Below, piece after piece: positions 26,297 to 35,672 of a stretch of DNA of 64,000 nucleotides (position 1 is its first letter; each line of letters opens with the position of its first letter). The DNA is from JACOMS01 sp964352785. Its GTDB lineage: Bacteria > Pseudomonadota > Alphaproteobacteria > Caulobacterales > Maricaulaceae. The stretch covers positions 1-64,000 of the forward strand of contig CAYGTI010000018.1 in assembly GCA_964352785.1 (NCBI GenBank), written 5' to 3'. Both the position numbers and the translations under genes were made by a program. Under the pieces are notes generated by a model. The model did not search any database and had not been told where the DNA came from. It saw nothing but the letters and a program-made list of their open reading frames with translations.

Positions 26297-27535
26297 CTAC
26301 CCGTTAATAAGGCTAAGCGCCATCAGGAGCCTGTCTTTGTCCGCCTCAAAACCGCTGCGTACCCACAGCGCTTTGAGTGCCTCAAGCGTTTTGCCCATTC
26401 TTGGGCCGTCCGCCACACCTGCCGCTTTTAAATCGCGGCCTTTGAGCGGAAATTCCGGCACCGTCCAGCTTTTCGCAAACTGCGCCAATGCCGTCCAGCG
26501 CGCCGCAATCAGTGCATCTTCAGTTCCCGCAGCGCGAATGATCGCCCGGTCAAAAAGCGTCTGCGATCCCGCAGTGTAGGCCGCAATTTTGCGCGCGCGC
26601 TCATCCATATCCGGCGAGATGGGCGTCCGGTCTTCGGCCCATGCTAGTAACCGGAGTTTTTCTGCCTTTGAAAGCTTCAAACGTTTCGCAAGCCCCGCGA
26701 GCGCAAATTCATCACGCGCGGACATGGCCATGAGCCGCAGCAACGGATCAACACCGATAGTCTCGCGCGACTCCAGCGCCGTGAGTAGCGCCAGCCCGTC
26801 CACATTGCTAGCTTCGGGCAGAACTTTATCAAGCACCTCATTGGTCAGCATAATCCGCACGGCGCGCACGGGATCAGGCGCGGCCAAAAGCTTTTTTGTC
26901 TCGCTCCAGACGCGTTCCGCCGAAAGCGTCTTCAGGCCTTGACGGTTCTCCCGGCAGGCTTTGAGCGCAGACGCGTCGATTTTCGCGGTGCCGCCATACC
27001 AGGCAATAAACCGGAACAGGCGCAAGATTCGCAGATAATCCTCACGCACACGCATGTCAGCGTCACCAACAAACCGGAAACGCCGCGCAGCAATGTCGTT
27101 AAGCCCCTGCCCGCATGGATCGTAAATCGTGCCGTTTTGATCGGCATAAAGCGCATTAACCGTCAAATCGCGTCGCTGGGCATCCTCAGCCCAGTCTTGG
27201 GTGAACGCAACAACGGCGCGGCGGCCATCGGTTTCAACATCTTTGCGCAAAGAGGTAATCTCAAACGGCGTCCCGTCCAAAATGGCTGTCACGGTGCCGT
27301 GATCGATCCCTGTTGGCACAGTTTTGATATTGTCGGCTTTGAGCGCCGTAACCACATCTTTGGGCTCAAGCGTCACCGCGATATCAATATCGCCCACAGA
27401 CTCACCCCAAAGAGCATCGCGCACGCACCCGCCGACAAACCGCGCACTGCCGCCCGGCAAAGCGGCCAGTAAGCGCAAAACTTTAGGGTCAGAGAGCCAA
27501 GGCTGTTTGGCCGGATCGAGCACTATTTGTGTCAT
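26297..27535 (-). CDS. cca: CCA tRNA nucleotidyltransferase / poly(A) polymerase family protein
   Basis: A 412-residue enzyme that adds or repairs the tRNA 3' CCA. The class II nucleotidyltransferase head has FVGGCVRDALWG and the metal-binding DID (GDIDIAVTLEP), followed by the family motifs FTQDWAEDAQRRDLTVNALY, YDPCGQGLNDI and DYLRILRLFRFIAWYG. The helical C-terminal domain is typical of the alphaproteobacterial single enzyme. It overlaps the NUDIX gene by 4 bp. The three genes 28745 to 26297 form one apparent operon; this cca-nudL-DUF1285 order is common in alphaproteobacteria. Confidence 0.9.
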   Translation of the reverse strand: MTQIVLDPAKQPWLSDPKVLRLLAALPGGSARFVGGCVRDALWGESVGDIDIAVTLEPKDVVTALKADNIKTVPTGIDHGTVTAILDGTPFEITSLRKDVETDGRRAVVAFTQDWAEDAQRRDLTVNALYADQNGTIYDPCGQGLNDIAARRFRFVGDADMRVREDYLRILRLFRFIAWYGGTAKIDASALKACRENRQGLKTLSAERVWSETKKLLAAPDPVRAVRIMLTNEVLDKVLPEASNVDGLALLTALESRETIGVDPLLRLMAMSARDEFALAGLAKRLKLSKAEKLRLLAWAEDRTPISPDMDERARKIAAYTAGSQTLFDRAIIRAAGTEDALIAARWTALAQFAKSWTVPEFPLKGRDLKAAGVADGPRMGKTLEALKALWVRSGFEADKDRLLMALSLING

Positions 27536-28131
27536 GTTTCAAACCCTCGTTGATAAAGACGGTAGAGCATCATCGCGGTCATGCCCCAAATATTGCGGTA
27601 AACTCCGTCGGGGCCCGTATAAGGCATATCCCAAAGCCGGTGCTCGCGTCCGTCAAAATGCACATCTCGCACGACGTGATTATCAGGGTTCATCAAAAAT
27701 GCGAGCGGGACTTCGAACACATCAGCCACCTCGCGCGCATCCGGAATAATTTGCGCGTCGGGGTCAATGATCGCCGCATAGGGCGTGACGCGAAAATCCG
27801 ACACCGCGTCAAAGGACGGCAAGCGCCCGAGCAAGGTCGCGGTTTCAGGGGCCAAGCCAATCTCTTCTTCCATTTCGCGCAGCGCCGCGAAACGCGCGGT
27901 TTCGCCGAACTCAACCTTGCCGCCGGGAAACGCGATCTGGCCGGGATGCTGCGGCATGGTCTCCGGGCGCTGAGTGAGAATAATTAGCCACTCTGCACGC
28001 CAGACAAGCGGCATCACGACGGCTGCGCGGCGCTGCCCTTCGCGGCGCACTTTGTCCGAGCCGTCAGAAATATCAAGCGGCAACAGGCCAGACAAGACCT
28101 GAGCAATGACGGGATCGTCTTGATAGCTCAC
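27532..28131 (-). CDS. NUDIX hydrolase, CoA pyrophosphatase type (NudL-like)
   Basis: A 199-residue hydrolase. The Nudix box is complete, running from GGKVEFGET through REMEEEIGL (about residues 70-93), with the metal-binding REMEEE. The upstream text RPETMPQHPGQIAFPGG corresponds to the CoA-pyrophosphatase signature before the box. The likely reaction is splitting of CoA or its oxidised forms into 4'-phosphopantetheine and 3',5'-ADP. Its end overlaps the cca start by 4 bp and it follows DUF1285 by 8 bp. Confidence 0.88.
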   Translation of the reverse strand: MSYQDDPVIAQVLSGLLPLDISDGSDKVRREGQRRAAVVMPLVWRAEWLIILTQRPETMPQHPGQIAFPGGKVEFGETARFAALREMEEEIGLAPETATLLGRLPSFDAVSDFRVTPYAAIIDPDAQIIPDAREVADVFEVPLAFLMNPDNHVVRDVHFDGREHRLWDMPYTGPDGVYRNIWGMTAMMLYRLYQRGFET

Positions 28132-28139
28132 GGCGCGCG

Positions 28140-28745
28140 CTAAATCTCTTGAATGCCGGGCGGGCCCAGCGGGAAAAACTCGCCGCCGCTCATCACGCCG
28201 AGAACCTTACCTTCCGGCGTATCGTGCTCGATCGCGTAATTCACAAGCTCATAAAAAACGGGGCGCGCCAGCGAGGCTTCCAAGCGCCCGCGCACAGCGA
28301 CAAATGGCGACGGCTCCAATGTCACGGGGTGGGTATCTACACGCACAGGCCGATCCGGGCCCGCCTCGACAACCTCATCCATATTGGTGGTAAAGAAGAG
28401 GCGTTGCGCCGCGCCGCTACCTTCAATATCAACGCGAACAGCGACAAAATGAGCGCGCTCAACGGTGATGCGGATTTTTTCGCCCGGCGTGACGAGGTAT
28501 GTCTCCCCGTCCGCATCTTTGCGCAGGATTGTCGAGAAGAGCTTAATCAGCGGAGCGCGCGTAATCCGGCTACCCTCATGCCACCAAGACCCGTCTGCCT
28601 TAATGACCATATCCATTTGCCCGCAATCTTCCGGGTGCCATTTTTCAACGGGAGGGAGGCCCTCCCCTGCGCCTTGGGCCCGCGCGGACTTAATCAGCGC
28701 AGATAAATCAAATGAGGGCTTACGGGGTTTTAATGAATCGGGCAT
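28140..28745 (-). CDS. DUF1285 domain protein
   Basis: A 201-residue cytoplasmic protein of unknown function. It carries the DUF1285 hallmarks: PPVEKWHPEDCGQMDMVIKA, DGSWWHEGSRITRAPLIKLF, the mid-protein TPGEKIRITVERAHFVAV and the C-terminal ARPVFYELVNYAIEH. It is the first gene of the DUF1285-NUDIX-cca operon, an arrangement that is conserved in alphaproteobacteria and hints at RNA or nucleotide housekeeping, which remains an inference. Confidence 0.87.
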   Translation of the reverse strand: MPDSLKPRKPSFDLSALIKSARAQGAGEGLPPVEKWHPEDCGQMDMVIKADGSWWHEGSRITRAPLIKLFSTILRKDADGETYLVTPGEKIRITVERAHFVAVRVDIEGSGAAQRLFFTTNMDEVVEAGPDRPVRVDTHPVTLEPSPFVAVRGRLEASLARPVFYELVNYAIEHDTPEGKVLGVMSGGEFFPLGPPGIQEI

Positions 28746-28840
28746 AGACTTTCTTTTACGCGTAACACATGTTTTATCTAGGCACGCGAGCCAAAATTGC
28801 TAGAGTTGATCCTTATTAAACGATTGAAATTGAGACTTTT

Positions 28841-29845
28841 ATGAACATGCATGTCCCGCAAACCCTACCCGCAGGTTTGGAATCTTCAGCCGCTAAGGCC
28901 AGCGAAAAACTACAGATCGCAAAAACTACAATCGGGCAGGTCATTTTAGGTCAAGACAAGGTTGTCGAGCTCTCCATGGCGGCGATTTTATCAGGGGGGC
29001 ACGCGCTTTTGGTCGGCGTTCCCGGCCTTGCGAAAACGCTTTTGGTAGAAACCCTTGGGACGGTCATGGGACTGGACAGCAAACGCGTACAATTTACGCC
29101 CGATTTGATGCCGTCCGACATTGTGGGATCTGAGGTTCTTGAGGAAACCGCCAAAGGACAGCGCTCTTTTCGGTTTATTCCCGGCCCCGTGTTTTGTCAG
29201 CTTTTGATGGCAGACGAGATTAACCGCGCCAGCCCGCGCACACAATCTGCGCTGCTACAAGCCATGCAGGAACGGTTCGTCACAGTCGCCGGTGAGCATC
29301 ACAAACTGCCCAAACCGTTTCACGTTTTGGCAACACAAAACCCGATTGAGCAAGAGGGAACCTACCCACTACCCGAAGCGCAACTTGACCGCTTTCTGTT
29401 TCAGATCAACGTTGAATTCCCAACGCTTGAGACCGAAAAACAAATCCTGATATCCACCACGGGCGCTGACGAAGCCGCTGCAAAAAAAGCGATGACGCCA
29501 AAACAGCTCACAGACATCCAAAAACTTGTCCGCCAACTGCCTATTGGTGAAAGCGTTGTTGATGCCATCCTAACCCTTGTGCGAAATGCCCGGCCTGACC
29601 AAAGCGCTTTGCCTGAGATCAAAGACCATGTCGCATGGGGGCCCGGACCACGCGCCGGACAGGCCTTGATGCTGGCGACCCGCGCCAAAGCCTTAATGGA
29701 TGGACGTCTCTCGCCCTCTATTGACGATGTTCTTGATCTCGCGGGCCCTGTCTTGCAGCACCGCATGGCACTGACCTTTGCGGCGCGCGCCGATGGCCGC
29801 AGTATTGATCAAACCATCGCCCGGTTAAAGGAAAGCATTTCCTAG
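28841..29845 (+). CDS. MoxR-family AAA+ ATPase
   Basis: A 334-residue cytoplasmic ATPase. Walker A is GVPGLAKTLLVETLG (about 66-80), Walker B with sensor is LLMADEINRASPRTQSALLQ, and the family-specific ATQNPIEQEGTYPLPEAQLD follows. MoxR proteins act as chaperones that insert cofactors or assemble protein complexes together with DUF58 and von Willebrand-type partners. It is the first gene of an operon with DUF58 (5 bp gap), DUF4159 and a large membrane protein. Confidence 0.93.
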   Translation: MNMHVPQTLPAGLESSAAKASEKLQIAKTTIGQVILGQDKVVELSMAAILSGGHALLVGVPGLAKTLLVETLGTVMGLDSKRVQFTPDLMPSDIVGSEVLEETAKGQRSFRFIPGPVFCQLLMADEINRASPRTQSALLQAMQERFVTVAGEHHKLPKPFHVLATQNPIEQEGTYPLPEAQLDRFLFQINVEFPTLETEKQILISTTGADEAAAKKAMTPKQLTDIQKLVRQLPIGESVVDAILTLVRNARPDQSALPEIKDHVAWGPGPRAGQALMLATRAKALMDGRLSPSIDDVLDLAGPVLQHRMALTFAARADGRSIDQTIARLKESIS

Positions 29846-29850
29846 AACCC

Positions 29851-30741
29851 ATGGCCGCCGCTGCCCCGACAGATAGACTAGCTTTACGGCGTGACGCCGA
29901 GCGTCTCGCAGCAACCTATCCTGCGCTTATGGCAGAGGCCGAGCATGTCGCCGCCGTGGTTGCGCAGGGCGTACATGGCCGTCGCCGCCCGGGACAAGGC
30001 GAGACGTTTTGGCAGTTTCGAAACTATCATAGTTCTGATGCGGCCACCCAAATTGACTGGCGGCGCTCTGCGCGCGGCGATCAAATCTATGTGCGGGAAA
30101 ATGAATGGGAAGCCGCTAATACCGTTTATTTCTGGCGTGACGGCGCGCCCGGTATGGACTGGCACTCATCCAGCAAACTCCCAACCAAAAAAGACCGTGC
30201 CTCTGTTTTATGTATGGCGCTTGCCAGCCTTTTGATGCGCGCAGGCGAGCGCTGCGCCGTGATTAACGAGACCGAACGTCCACGCTCTGGCCGTATTGGC
30301 CTGGAACGTATAACCCAGCGGCTTGTAATGACGGACGGGGACGCGCAAAACCTTAGCGGAGACATCCCCGCTCATGCGCGGATTGTTATTGCTTCTGATT
30401 TTTTAGAAGGCGAAGGTGTCTGGCGCGAACGCCTCGCCCGCCTCTCAGCGCGTCCGGCGCGAGGCGCGCTGATCCATATTATTGATCCAGCAGAGCGCAC
30501 CTTCCCGTACAAAGGCCGCATGCAGATGCGCCTACCGGGAAATGTGTCCTTGCCACCCTTATTGGTGGGCCGCGCCGAGCGGGCGCAAGCCGAATACCAA
30601 GCCAAGTTTACGGCGCACGTCGAAGCCATTGCGCAAATTGCGCGGCGGCTGGATTGGCCGCTGATCACGCATCAAACAGATCAATCTGCAAACGTCGCGA
30701 TGACGGCGCTTTATATGGCGATTGCCGGAGCCCACGCCTGA
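29851..30741 (+). CDS. DUF58 domain protein
   Basis: A 296-residue protein with the DUF58 core: GRRRPGQGETFWQFRNYHSS and then AATQIDWRRSARGDQIYVRE (about 45-90), and a C-terminal region that resembles a reduced von Willebrand A fold (HARIVIASDFLEGEG, RGALIHIIDPAERTF). No membrane helix is seen. DUF58 proteins work with MoxR ATPases, probably linking them to the membrane partner. Its TGA shares a base with the ATG of the next gene. Confidence 0.88.
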   Translation: MAAAAPTDRLALRRDAERLAATYPALMAEAEHVAAVVAQGVHGRRRPGQGETFWQFRNYHSSDAATQIDWRRSARGDQIYVRENEWEAANTVYFWRDGAPGMDWHSSSKLPTKKDRASVLCMALASLLMRAGERCAVINETERPRSGRIGLERITQRLVMTDGDAQNLSGDIPAHARIVIASDFLEGEGVWRERLARLSARPARGALIHIIDPAERTFPYKGRMQMRLPGNVSLPPLLVGRAERAQAEYQAKFTAHVEAIAQIARRLDWPLITHQTDQSANVAMTALYMAIAGAHA

Positions 30742-33506
30742 TGCCCGCCGGATTAGCGCTTGGCCCCGTGACATTTCTCGCGCCGCTGGCTCTACTGGGT
30801 TTGCTCGCCTTACCGCTGATCTGGTGGTTGTTACAGGTCACGCCGCCCTCACCGAAAAAACAGGTTTTTCCGCCGCTGCGTATTTTGCAAGACGTGATGA
30901 CCGACGAAGAAACTCCGGACAGCACACCGCTCTGGCTTTTGCTGTTTCGTCTTTTACTAATTGCCATCATTGCCGTAGCCCTCGCCCGCCCGATCCTTTT
31001 TCAAGCCGAAGCTGCGGCGGATAAACCCATCGCTATTATCATAGACGATGGTTGGGACGGCGCGGCCAATTGGACAGCGATTGTCCGAGAGGCCGAAGCA
31101 CTGATTTCTGATGCAAGGCGTAAAAACTTAGAGGTGCTTTTGGCTGCGGCAAACGCGCCGGACACAGCGCTTGCCTTTGGCCCGGCGTCCGATGCGATGC
31201 GCCGCATCAAAACACTCCGGCCTAGCCCCTTGCCTTCGGCACACGGCGCACTGGCGGCAAAACTTGGTAATATTGATCTGTCCGACAGCGAAGCCGTTTG
31301 GCTCTCTGGCGGGATTGATTTTGGCAGCGCAGCCGACTTAGCCGCAACACTGAGCACCGCTGCCCTTGCCAAACGCCTTGCGCCCAATAGCGAAACCATA
31401 CCGCTTTTGCCCGGCGCGGCGGAGGAAACTGCCAGCGGATTTCGTGCCGTTTGGCACCGAGCTGATACGCGTAGCCTCAGATCAAATGAAGTAACCGCGC
31501 ACGCCAGTGACGGTGTGGTGATTGCCCGCGCGGATATAAGTTTTGCGCCCGGCGCAGAAACCGCTGAAGCCAATTTTGAACTTCCGTCCGAGCTTCGCAG
31601 CCGCGTCGCCGTTTTGCGAGCAAGCGGGATTAACAGCGCCGGATCGGTTAAACTACTTGACGACAGTTGGGGCCGCCCGCTGATCGGCATCTTGACCCCC
31701 AAAGCAGAGTCCAGCAGCCCGCTTTTATCGGAACCTTTTTACGCACAAACGGCGCTCACGCCCTACGCTGATATCTTTACGGGATCACTTGGCGATATAC
31801 TGCCGCTGGCTCCAAGCATTATCATTATGCCAGACGCGGCGCGTACAACAGATGACGCCCTGAAAGACTTTGTAGAAGCAGGCGGCCTGTTGATCCGCTT
31901 TGCGGGGCCCCGGCTAGCCAAACGCCCTGATAGCCTCCTGCCCGTTCTGCTGCGCAGCGGCGGACGCGAACTTGGCGGCGCGCTGACATGGGAAGACCCG
32001 CAAAAGCTGGCCCCCTTCCCCGAGGGCAGTCCCTTTTTCGGTCTTAAAATACAAGATGACATTGTCGTCAAACGCCAAGTAATGGCGCAGCCCGGCGCGC
32101 AAACTGACAGCCGGACATGGGCGCGCCTCAAAGACGGCTCTCCAATTGTGACCTCCGCGCAGCAGGGATTTGGCCGAATTGTTTTGTTTCACGTCACCGC
32201 TGGGCCGGAATGGTCAAACCTGCCTGTTGGCGGACTTTATGTGGACATGCTGCGGCGGCTTTTATCGTCGGGCAGAGCGGCGCCCGGTAAGGTTCAAACA
32301 GGATCCGGCGATTGGGCCGCGGAGCGTGTCCTAAACGGCTTTGGACGCCTTGGAACGCCGCCTATCAATGTTCTGCCGATCAAAGACGCAGACTTTGCAG
32401 ACACCCGCATTAGCCGGGAGCATCCGCCGGGCCTTTACCGCCAAGGCGCGCGGCGGCAAGCGCTCAACACTGTGTCAAACCCAGCAGCACTCAGCACATT
32501 AGGCCCGTATGAAAACATTCAAACGCTGCCTTACGGGGAGCAAAAACCGCTCACACTTGGCGGAATGCTGCTGGGTCTGGCGTTGTTTATGCTCGCGCTG
32601 GATGCGGTGTTTGGATTAATCGTCTCGGGCCGACTATCAAACCTAAAGCCCCGCCGTATTATGGGCACGTCCGCAGCTCTGATAATCGCCGCGCTTTTCA
32701 TTGTCCCCATGGACGCCCGCGCGCAAAATACCGAGACGCTAACATCAGACGCGCTGGAGCTTTACCTCGCCTACGTCAAAACCGGTGATAGCCGCCAAGA
32801 CCGCATGAGCGAGGCCGCCATGACGGGCCTCATGACAGAGCTCGGCAACCGTACCACGATTGAACCTATGGGCGTGCGCGGCGTAAACCCGGAAACCGAT
32901 CCGCTATTGTTTTATCCCTTTTTGTACTGGCCCGTTGACCGTGATGCTGAAAGCTTATCGCCCAAAGCCAGCGCCGCGCTGAACGGTTTTATGGCTGGCG
33001 GCGGCACGATTGTGTTTGATACGAGGGACGCAGGTGATCAAGCCGTCTTAGGCAGCCGCGCGCACCCCGGTCTTGCGCGGATCACGGCCAGTCTTGACGT
33101 GCCGCGCCTCACGGCTGTGCCGGAAGATCATGTTTTGACGAAATCATTTTACCTCCTGCAAGTCTTCCCAGGGCGCTGGGCGAACGGCACTGTCTGGGTT
33201 GACCGGGACATTAACGGCGCGGCCCGCGACGGCGTCAGCAGCGTGATTATTGGCAGTAATGACTGGGCCGCAGGCTGGGCCGTCGACGGCGCGGGTGCGC
33301 CCATGCAGACGCTGGAGCGTGACATCCCAAAACAACGCGAAATGGCACAGCGCTTTGGCGTGAATTTGGCCATGTACGCACTCGCCGGAAATTATAAATC
33401 TGATCAAGTCCACGCTGCGGCTTTGATTGACCGATTAGGGCAAGGCGACAGAGACCCCGAAAACTTAGGTCCCTCCATTTTACTTGATGATGAGGGTAAT
33501 CCGTAA
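30741..33506 (+). CDS. BatA-like membrane protein with C-terminal DUF4159 domain
   Basis: A 921-residue protein from ATG 30741, which overlaps the DUF58 stop by one base; an earlier start at 30654 lies inside DUF58. The N-terminus has a BatA-type helix pair and motif (FLAPLALLGLLALPLIWWLL, QVTPPSPKKQVFPPLRIL, LFRLLLIAIIAVALARPILF), then a vWA-like periplasmic region (KPIAIIIDDGWDG), another helix near 610-635 and a DUF4159 domain (LTSDALELYLAYVKTGDSRQ, DPLLFYPFLYWPVD, GFMAGGGTIVFDTRDAGD, YLLQVFPGRW). The domain order matches alphaproteobacterial MoxR-operon proteins of unknown function. Confidence 0.88.
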   Translation: MPAGLALGPVTFLAPLALLGLLALPLIWWLLQVTPPSPKKQVFPPLRILQDVMTDEETPDSTPLWLLLFRLLLIAIIAVALARPILFQAEAAADKPIAIIIDDGWDGAANWTAIVREAEALISDARRKNLEVLLAAANAPDTALAFGPASDAMRRIKTLRPSPLPSAHGALAAKLGNIDLSDSEAVWLSGGIDFGSAADLAATLSTAALAKRLAPNSETIPLLPGAAEETASGFRAVWHRADTRSLRSNEVTAHASDGVVIARADISFAPGAETAEANFELPSELRSRVAVLRASGINSAGSVKLLDDSWGRPLIGILTPKAESSSPLLSEPFYAQTALTPYADIFTGSLGDILPLAPSIIIMPDAARTTDDALKDFVEAGGLLIRFAGPRLAKRPDSLLPVLLRSGGRELGGALTWEDPQKLAPFPEGSPFFGLKIQDDIVVKRQVMAQPGAQTDSRTWARLKDGSPIVTSAQQGFGRIVLFHVTAGPEWSNLPVGGLYVDMLRRLLSSGRAAPGKVQTGSGDWAAERVLNGFGRLGTPPINVLPIKDADFADTRISREHPPGLYRQGARRQALNTVSNPAALSTLGPYENIQTLPYGEQKPLTLGGMLLGLALFMLALDAVFGLIVSGRLSNLKPRRIMGTSAALIIAALFIVPMDARAQNTETLTSDALELYLAYVKTGDSRQDRMSEAAMTGLMTELGNRTTIEPMGVRGVNPETDPLLFYPFLYWPVDRDAESLSPKASAALNGFMAGGGTIVFDTRDAGDQAVLGSRAHPGLARITASLDVPRLTAVPEDHVLTKSFYLLQVFPGRWANGTVWVDRDINGAARDGVSSVIIGSNDWAAGWAVDGAGAPMQTLERDIPKQREMAQRFGVNLAMYALAGNYKSDQVHAAALIDRLGQGDRDPENLGPSILLDDEGNP

Positions 33507-35593
33507 TGGAGATACTTCAAAATATTGCCTTTGATCCTCTGCTACCCCTGCCGTGGATCATAATTTTGGCAGGATTAGCTGGCCTTGCTGCCCTGCTCGC
33601 AGGCCTAGGCCGTATGAAAAGCTTGATCTTGCGGCTTCTCGCAGCCTTAGCCGTCATAGCGGCGCTGTTAAACCCGCAAACCGTTGAGGAAGAACGCGAG
33701 CCGCTCAAAGACGAAGTTCTGATTGTAAAGGATGTCTCAGACAGCGTAAAACTCGGTACCCGCGAAGCGCAGGTCGACGCCGCCTATACCGATCTGCTTA
33801 GAACACTTGAAGCCGATCCATCGCTGGACATTACCACCGCGTCCTTACCCACAGATGCTAACGGCACGCGCATGACGGCAGCGCTGATTGAGAGCCTTGG
33901 CAATATTCCGCAATCACGCCTCGCGGGGGTCATTGCGATCACAGATGGTCAAATCCATGACGTGCCGGAAAACCCGGAAAGTCTGCTGCCCGATGGTGTT
34001 CCCTTCCATAGCCTGATTATTGGCGACCCTGAAGCGCGTGATCGCCGCATAAAAGCCATCCTTGCCCCGCGCTTTGGTCTTGTCGGCGAACAAGCGCAAT
34101 TTGTTGTGTGGGTCGATGATCCGGGGTTTGAAGACGAACGCGCCCTGATCGAGATTAAACTGAACGGCGACGTCAAAGCGCGCTTTCCTGCGATCATTGG
34201 CGACCGGGTCTCTTTACCGCTCAAGATCGAGCGGCGCGGCACCAATACGGTCGAGTTGACCGTGCAGTCAGCCGAAAACGAGCTGACTCTGAAAAACAAT
34301 CTTTTTGTGGCTGAAATTTCCGGTATCCGTGACCGTATGCGGGTCTTACTCGTCACCGGGCAGCCCCATATTGGCGGGCGGTCTTGGCGCAACCTGTTGA
34401 AAAGTGACCCGGCGGTTGATTTGGTGCAATTTACGATTTTAACGAACCCCGGCGAGAAACAAACCAACGCACTACAAAATGAGCTATCCTTGATTGCGTT
34501 CCCCCAGCGGCAATTGTTTGAGGAAAAACTCGATGAGTTTGACCTGATCATTTTTGATCAGTTCACCCGGCGTAGAACACCCGGGCGCTCGGGCCGTGCA
34601 ACGCCCATCCTGCGGCCTTATTATATCCAAAATATCGCGGAATATGTCGAAGATGGCGGCGCGTTACTGGTCGCGACAGGGCCAGCCTTTGCCACAGAAG
34701 ACAGTCTTTACCGCTCCCCCTTATCAGCGGTGCTGCCCACAGTCCCGACAGGGAAAACCGCTGAATATGCCTTCAAGCCAAAACTGAGCGACAAAGGCCG
34801 CCGTCACCCGGTCACTGCGCCGTTCTTTGGTAAGGATGATCAAAGCTGGGGGTCATGGTTTCGCGTGATCGAGAGCCGCGTGGTCAGCGGAGATATATTG
34901 ATGAACGGGCCCGCAGACGAGCCTTTACTCGTGATCGAGAAAGTCGGAGATGGCCGCGTTGCGATGCTGATGTCAGATCAAGCATGGCTCTGGTCGCGGG
35001 GCTATGAAGGCGGCGGGCCGTACAATGAAATGTTCCGGCGCTTGGCGCATTGGTTGCTCGGAGAGCCTGATCTGGATTCTGAACGCCTGTCCGCGCAGTC
35101 AAGTGGCGAGTCTTTGATGATTGAGCGCAGAACGCTCTCGGACGCCGCACAAAGTGTAATTGTGCAAAAACCAGACGGCACAGCTGAAAACGTCGCCTTG
35201 CCCCAAATCGAAGAAGGCCTTTACCGCGGCACCGTCAAAGCCGCCGGACAAGGGGCATATCGCCTACGAAGCGGCGATATTAGCACCATTACAGCCATTG
35301 GGGCCCTTAACCCCAAAGAGTTTGCCAATTTAACGCCAACGCTAGACATCCTCGCGCCTTTCACGGACGGAACAGGCGGTGCGGGCTTTATGCTCGGCAC
35401 CAACTCAACGCTGCCAAATATCCGGCGGACAAACCCGGGGGACGCTCAGAAAGGCGAAGGCTGGATCGGATTGACCGCCTATGACGACTATGTGACACGA
35501 AGTTCTCGCCGCGCGCCGCTCGCGCCGGGACTTTTATTCTTTGCCCTCGCACTCCTGCTCATTGCCTTTGCATGGCGGCGGGAGAGCCGATAG
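33506..35593 (+). CDS. Large membrane protein of the MoxR operon, vWA/GATase1-like
   Basis: A 695-residue protein whose ATG overlaps the previous stop (TAATG). Two helices at the N-terminus (LPWIIILAGLAGLAALLAGL, LRLLAALAVIAALLNPQTVE) and one at the C-terminus (APLAPGLLFFALALLLIAFA) flank a long periplasmic part. That part begins like a von Willebrand A domain (EVLIVKDVSDSVKL, LAGVIAITDGQIHD), and later resembles a class I glutamine amidotransferase fold (RVLLVTGQPHIGGRSW, FDLIIFDQFTRR, YVEDGGALLVATGPAF). The nucleophile elbow is not convincing, so an enzymatic role is doubtful. It closes the MoxR-DUF58-DUF4159 operon. Confidence 0.75.
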   Translation: MEILQNIAFDPLLPLPWIIILAGLAGLAALLAGLGRMKSLILRLLAALAVIAALLNPQTVEEEREPLKDEVLIVKDVSDSVKLGTREAQVDAAYTDLLRTLEADPSLDITTASLPTDANGTRMTAALIESLGNIPQSRLAGVIAITDGQIHDVPENPESLLPDGVPFHSLIIGDPEARDRRIKAILAPRFGLVGEQAQFVVWVDDPGFEDERALIEIKLNGDVKARFPAIIGDRVSLPLKIERRGTNTVELTVQSAENELTLKNNLFVAEISGIRDRMRVLLVTGQPHIGGRSWRNLLKSDPAVDLVQFTILTNPGEKQTNALQNELSLIAFPQRQLFEEKLDEFDLIIFDQFTRRRTPGRSGRATPILRPYYIQNIAEYVEDGGALLVATGPAFATEDSLYRSPLSAVLPTVPTGKTAEYAFKPKLSDKGRRHPVTAPFFGKDDQSWGSWFRVIESRVVSGDILMNGPADEPLLVIEKVGDGRVAMLMSDQAWLWSRGYEGGGPYNEMFRRLAHWLLGEPDLDSERLSAQSSGESLMIERRTLSDAAQSVIVQKPDGTAENVALPQIEEGLYRGTVKAAGQGAYRLRSGDISTITAIGALNPKEFANLTPTLDILAPFTDGTGGAGFMLGTNSTLPNIRRTNPGDAQKGEGWIGLTAYDDYVTRSSRRAPLAPGLLFFALALLLIAFAWRRESR

Positions 35594-35672
35594 TTAAGTT
35601 AGTCGCTGCGGTCTGTTTAGGTGATTTTAAACCTATGCCGCTATCGCTACATTTCGAAACTGAAAGTTTATC

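Noticed and set aside
30654..30740. Earlier start for the DUF4159 protein
   Set aside because: It lies wholly within DUF58 coding sequence; ATG 30741 overlaps the DUF58 stop as in the other junctions of this operon.
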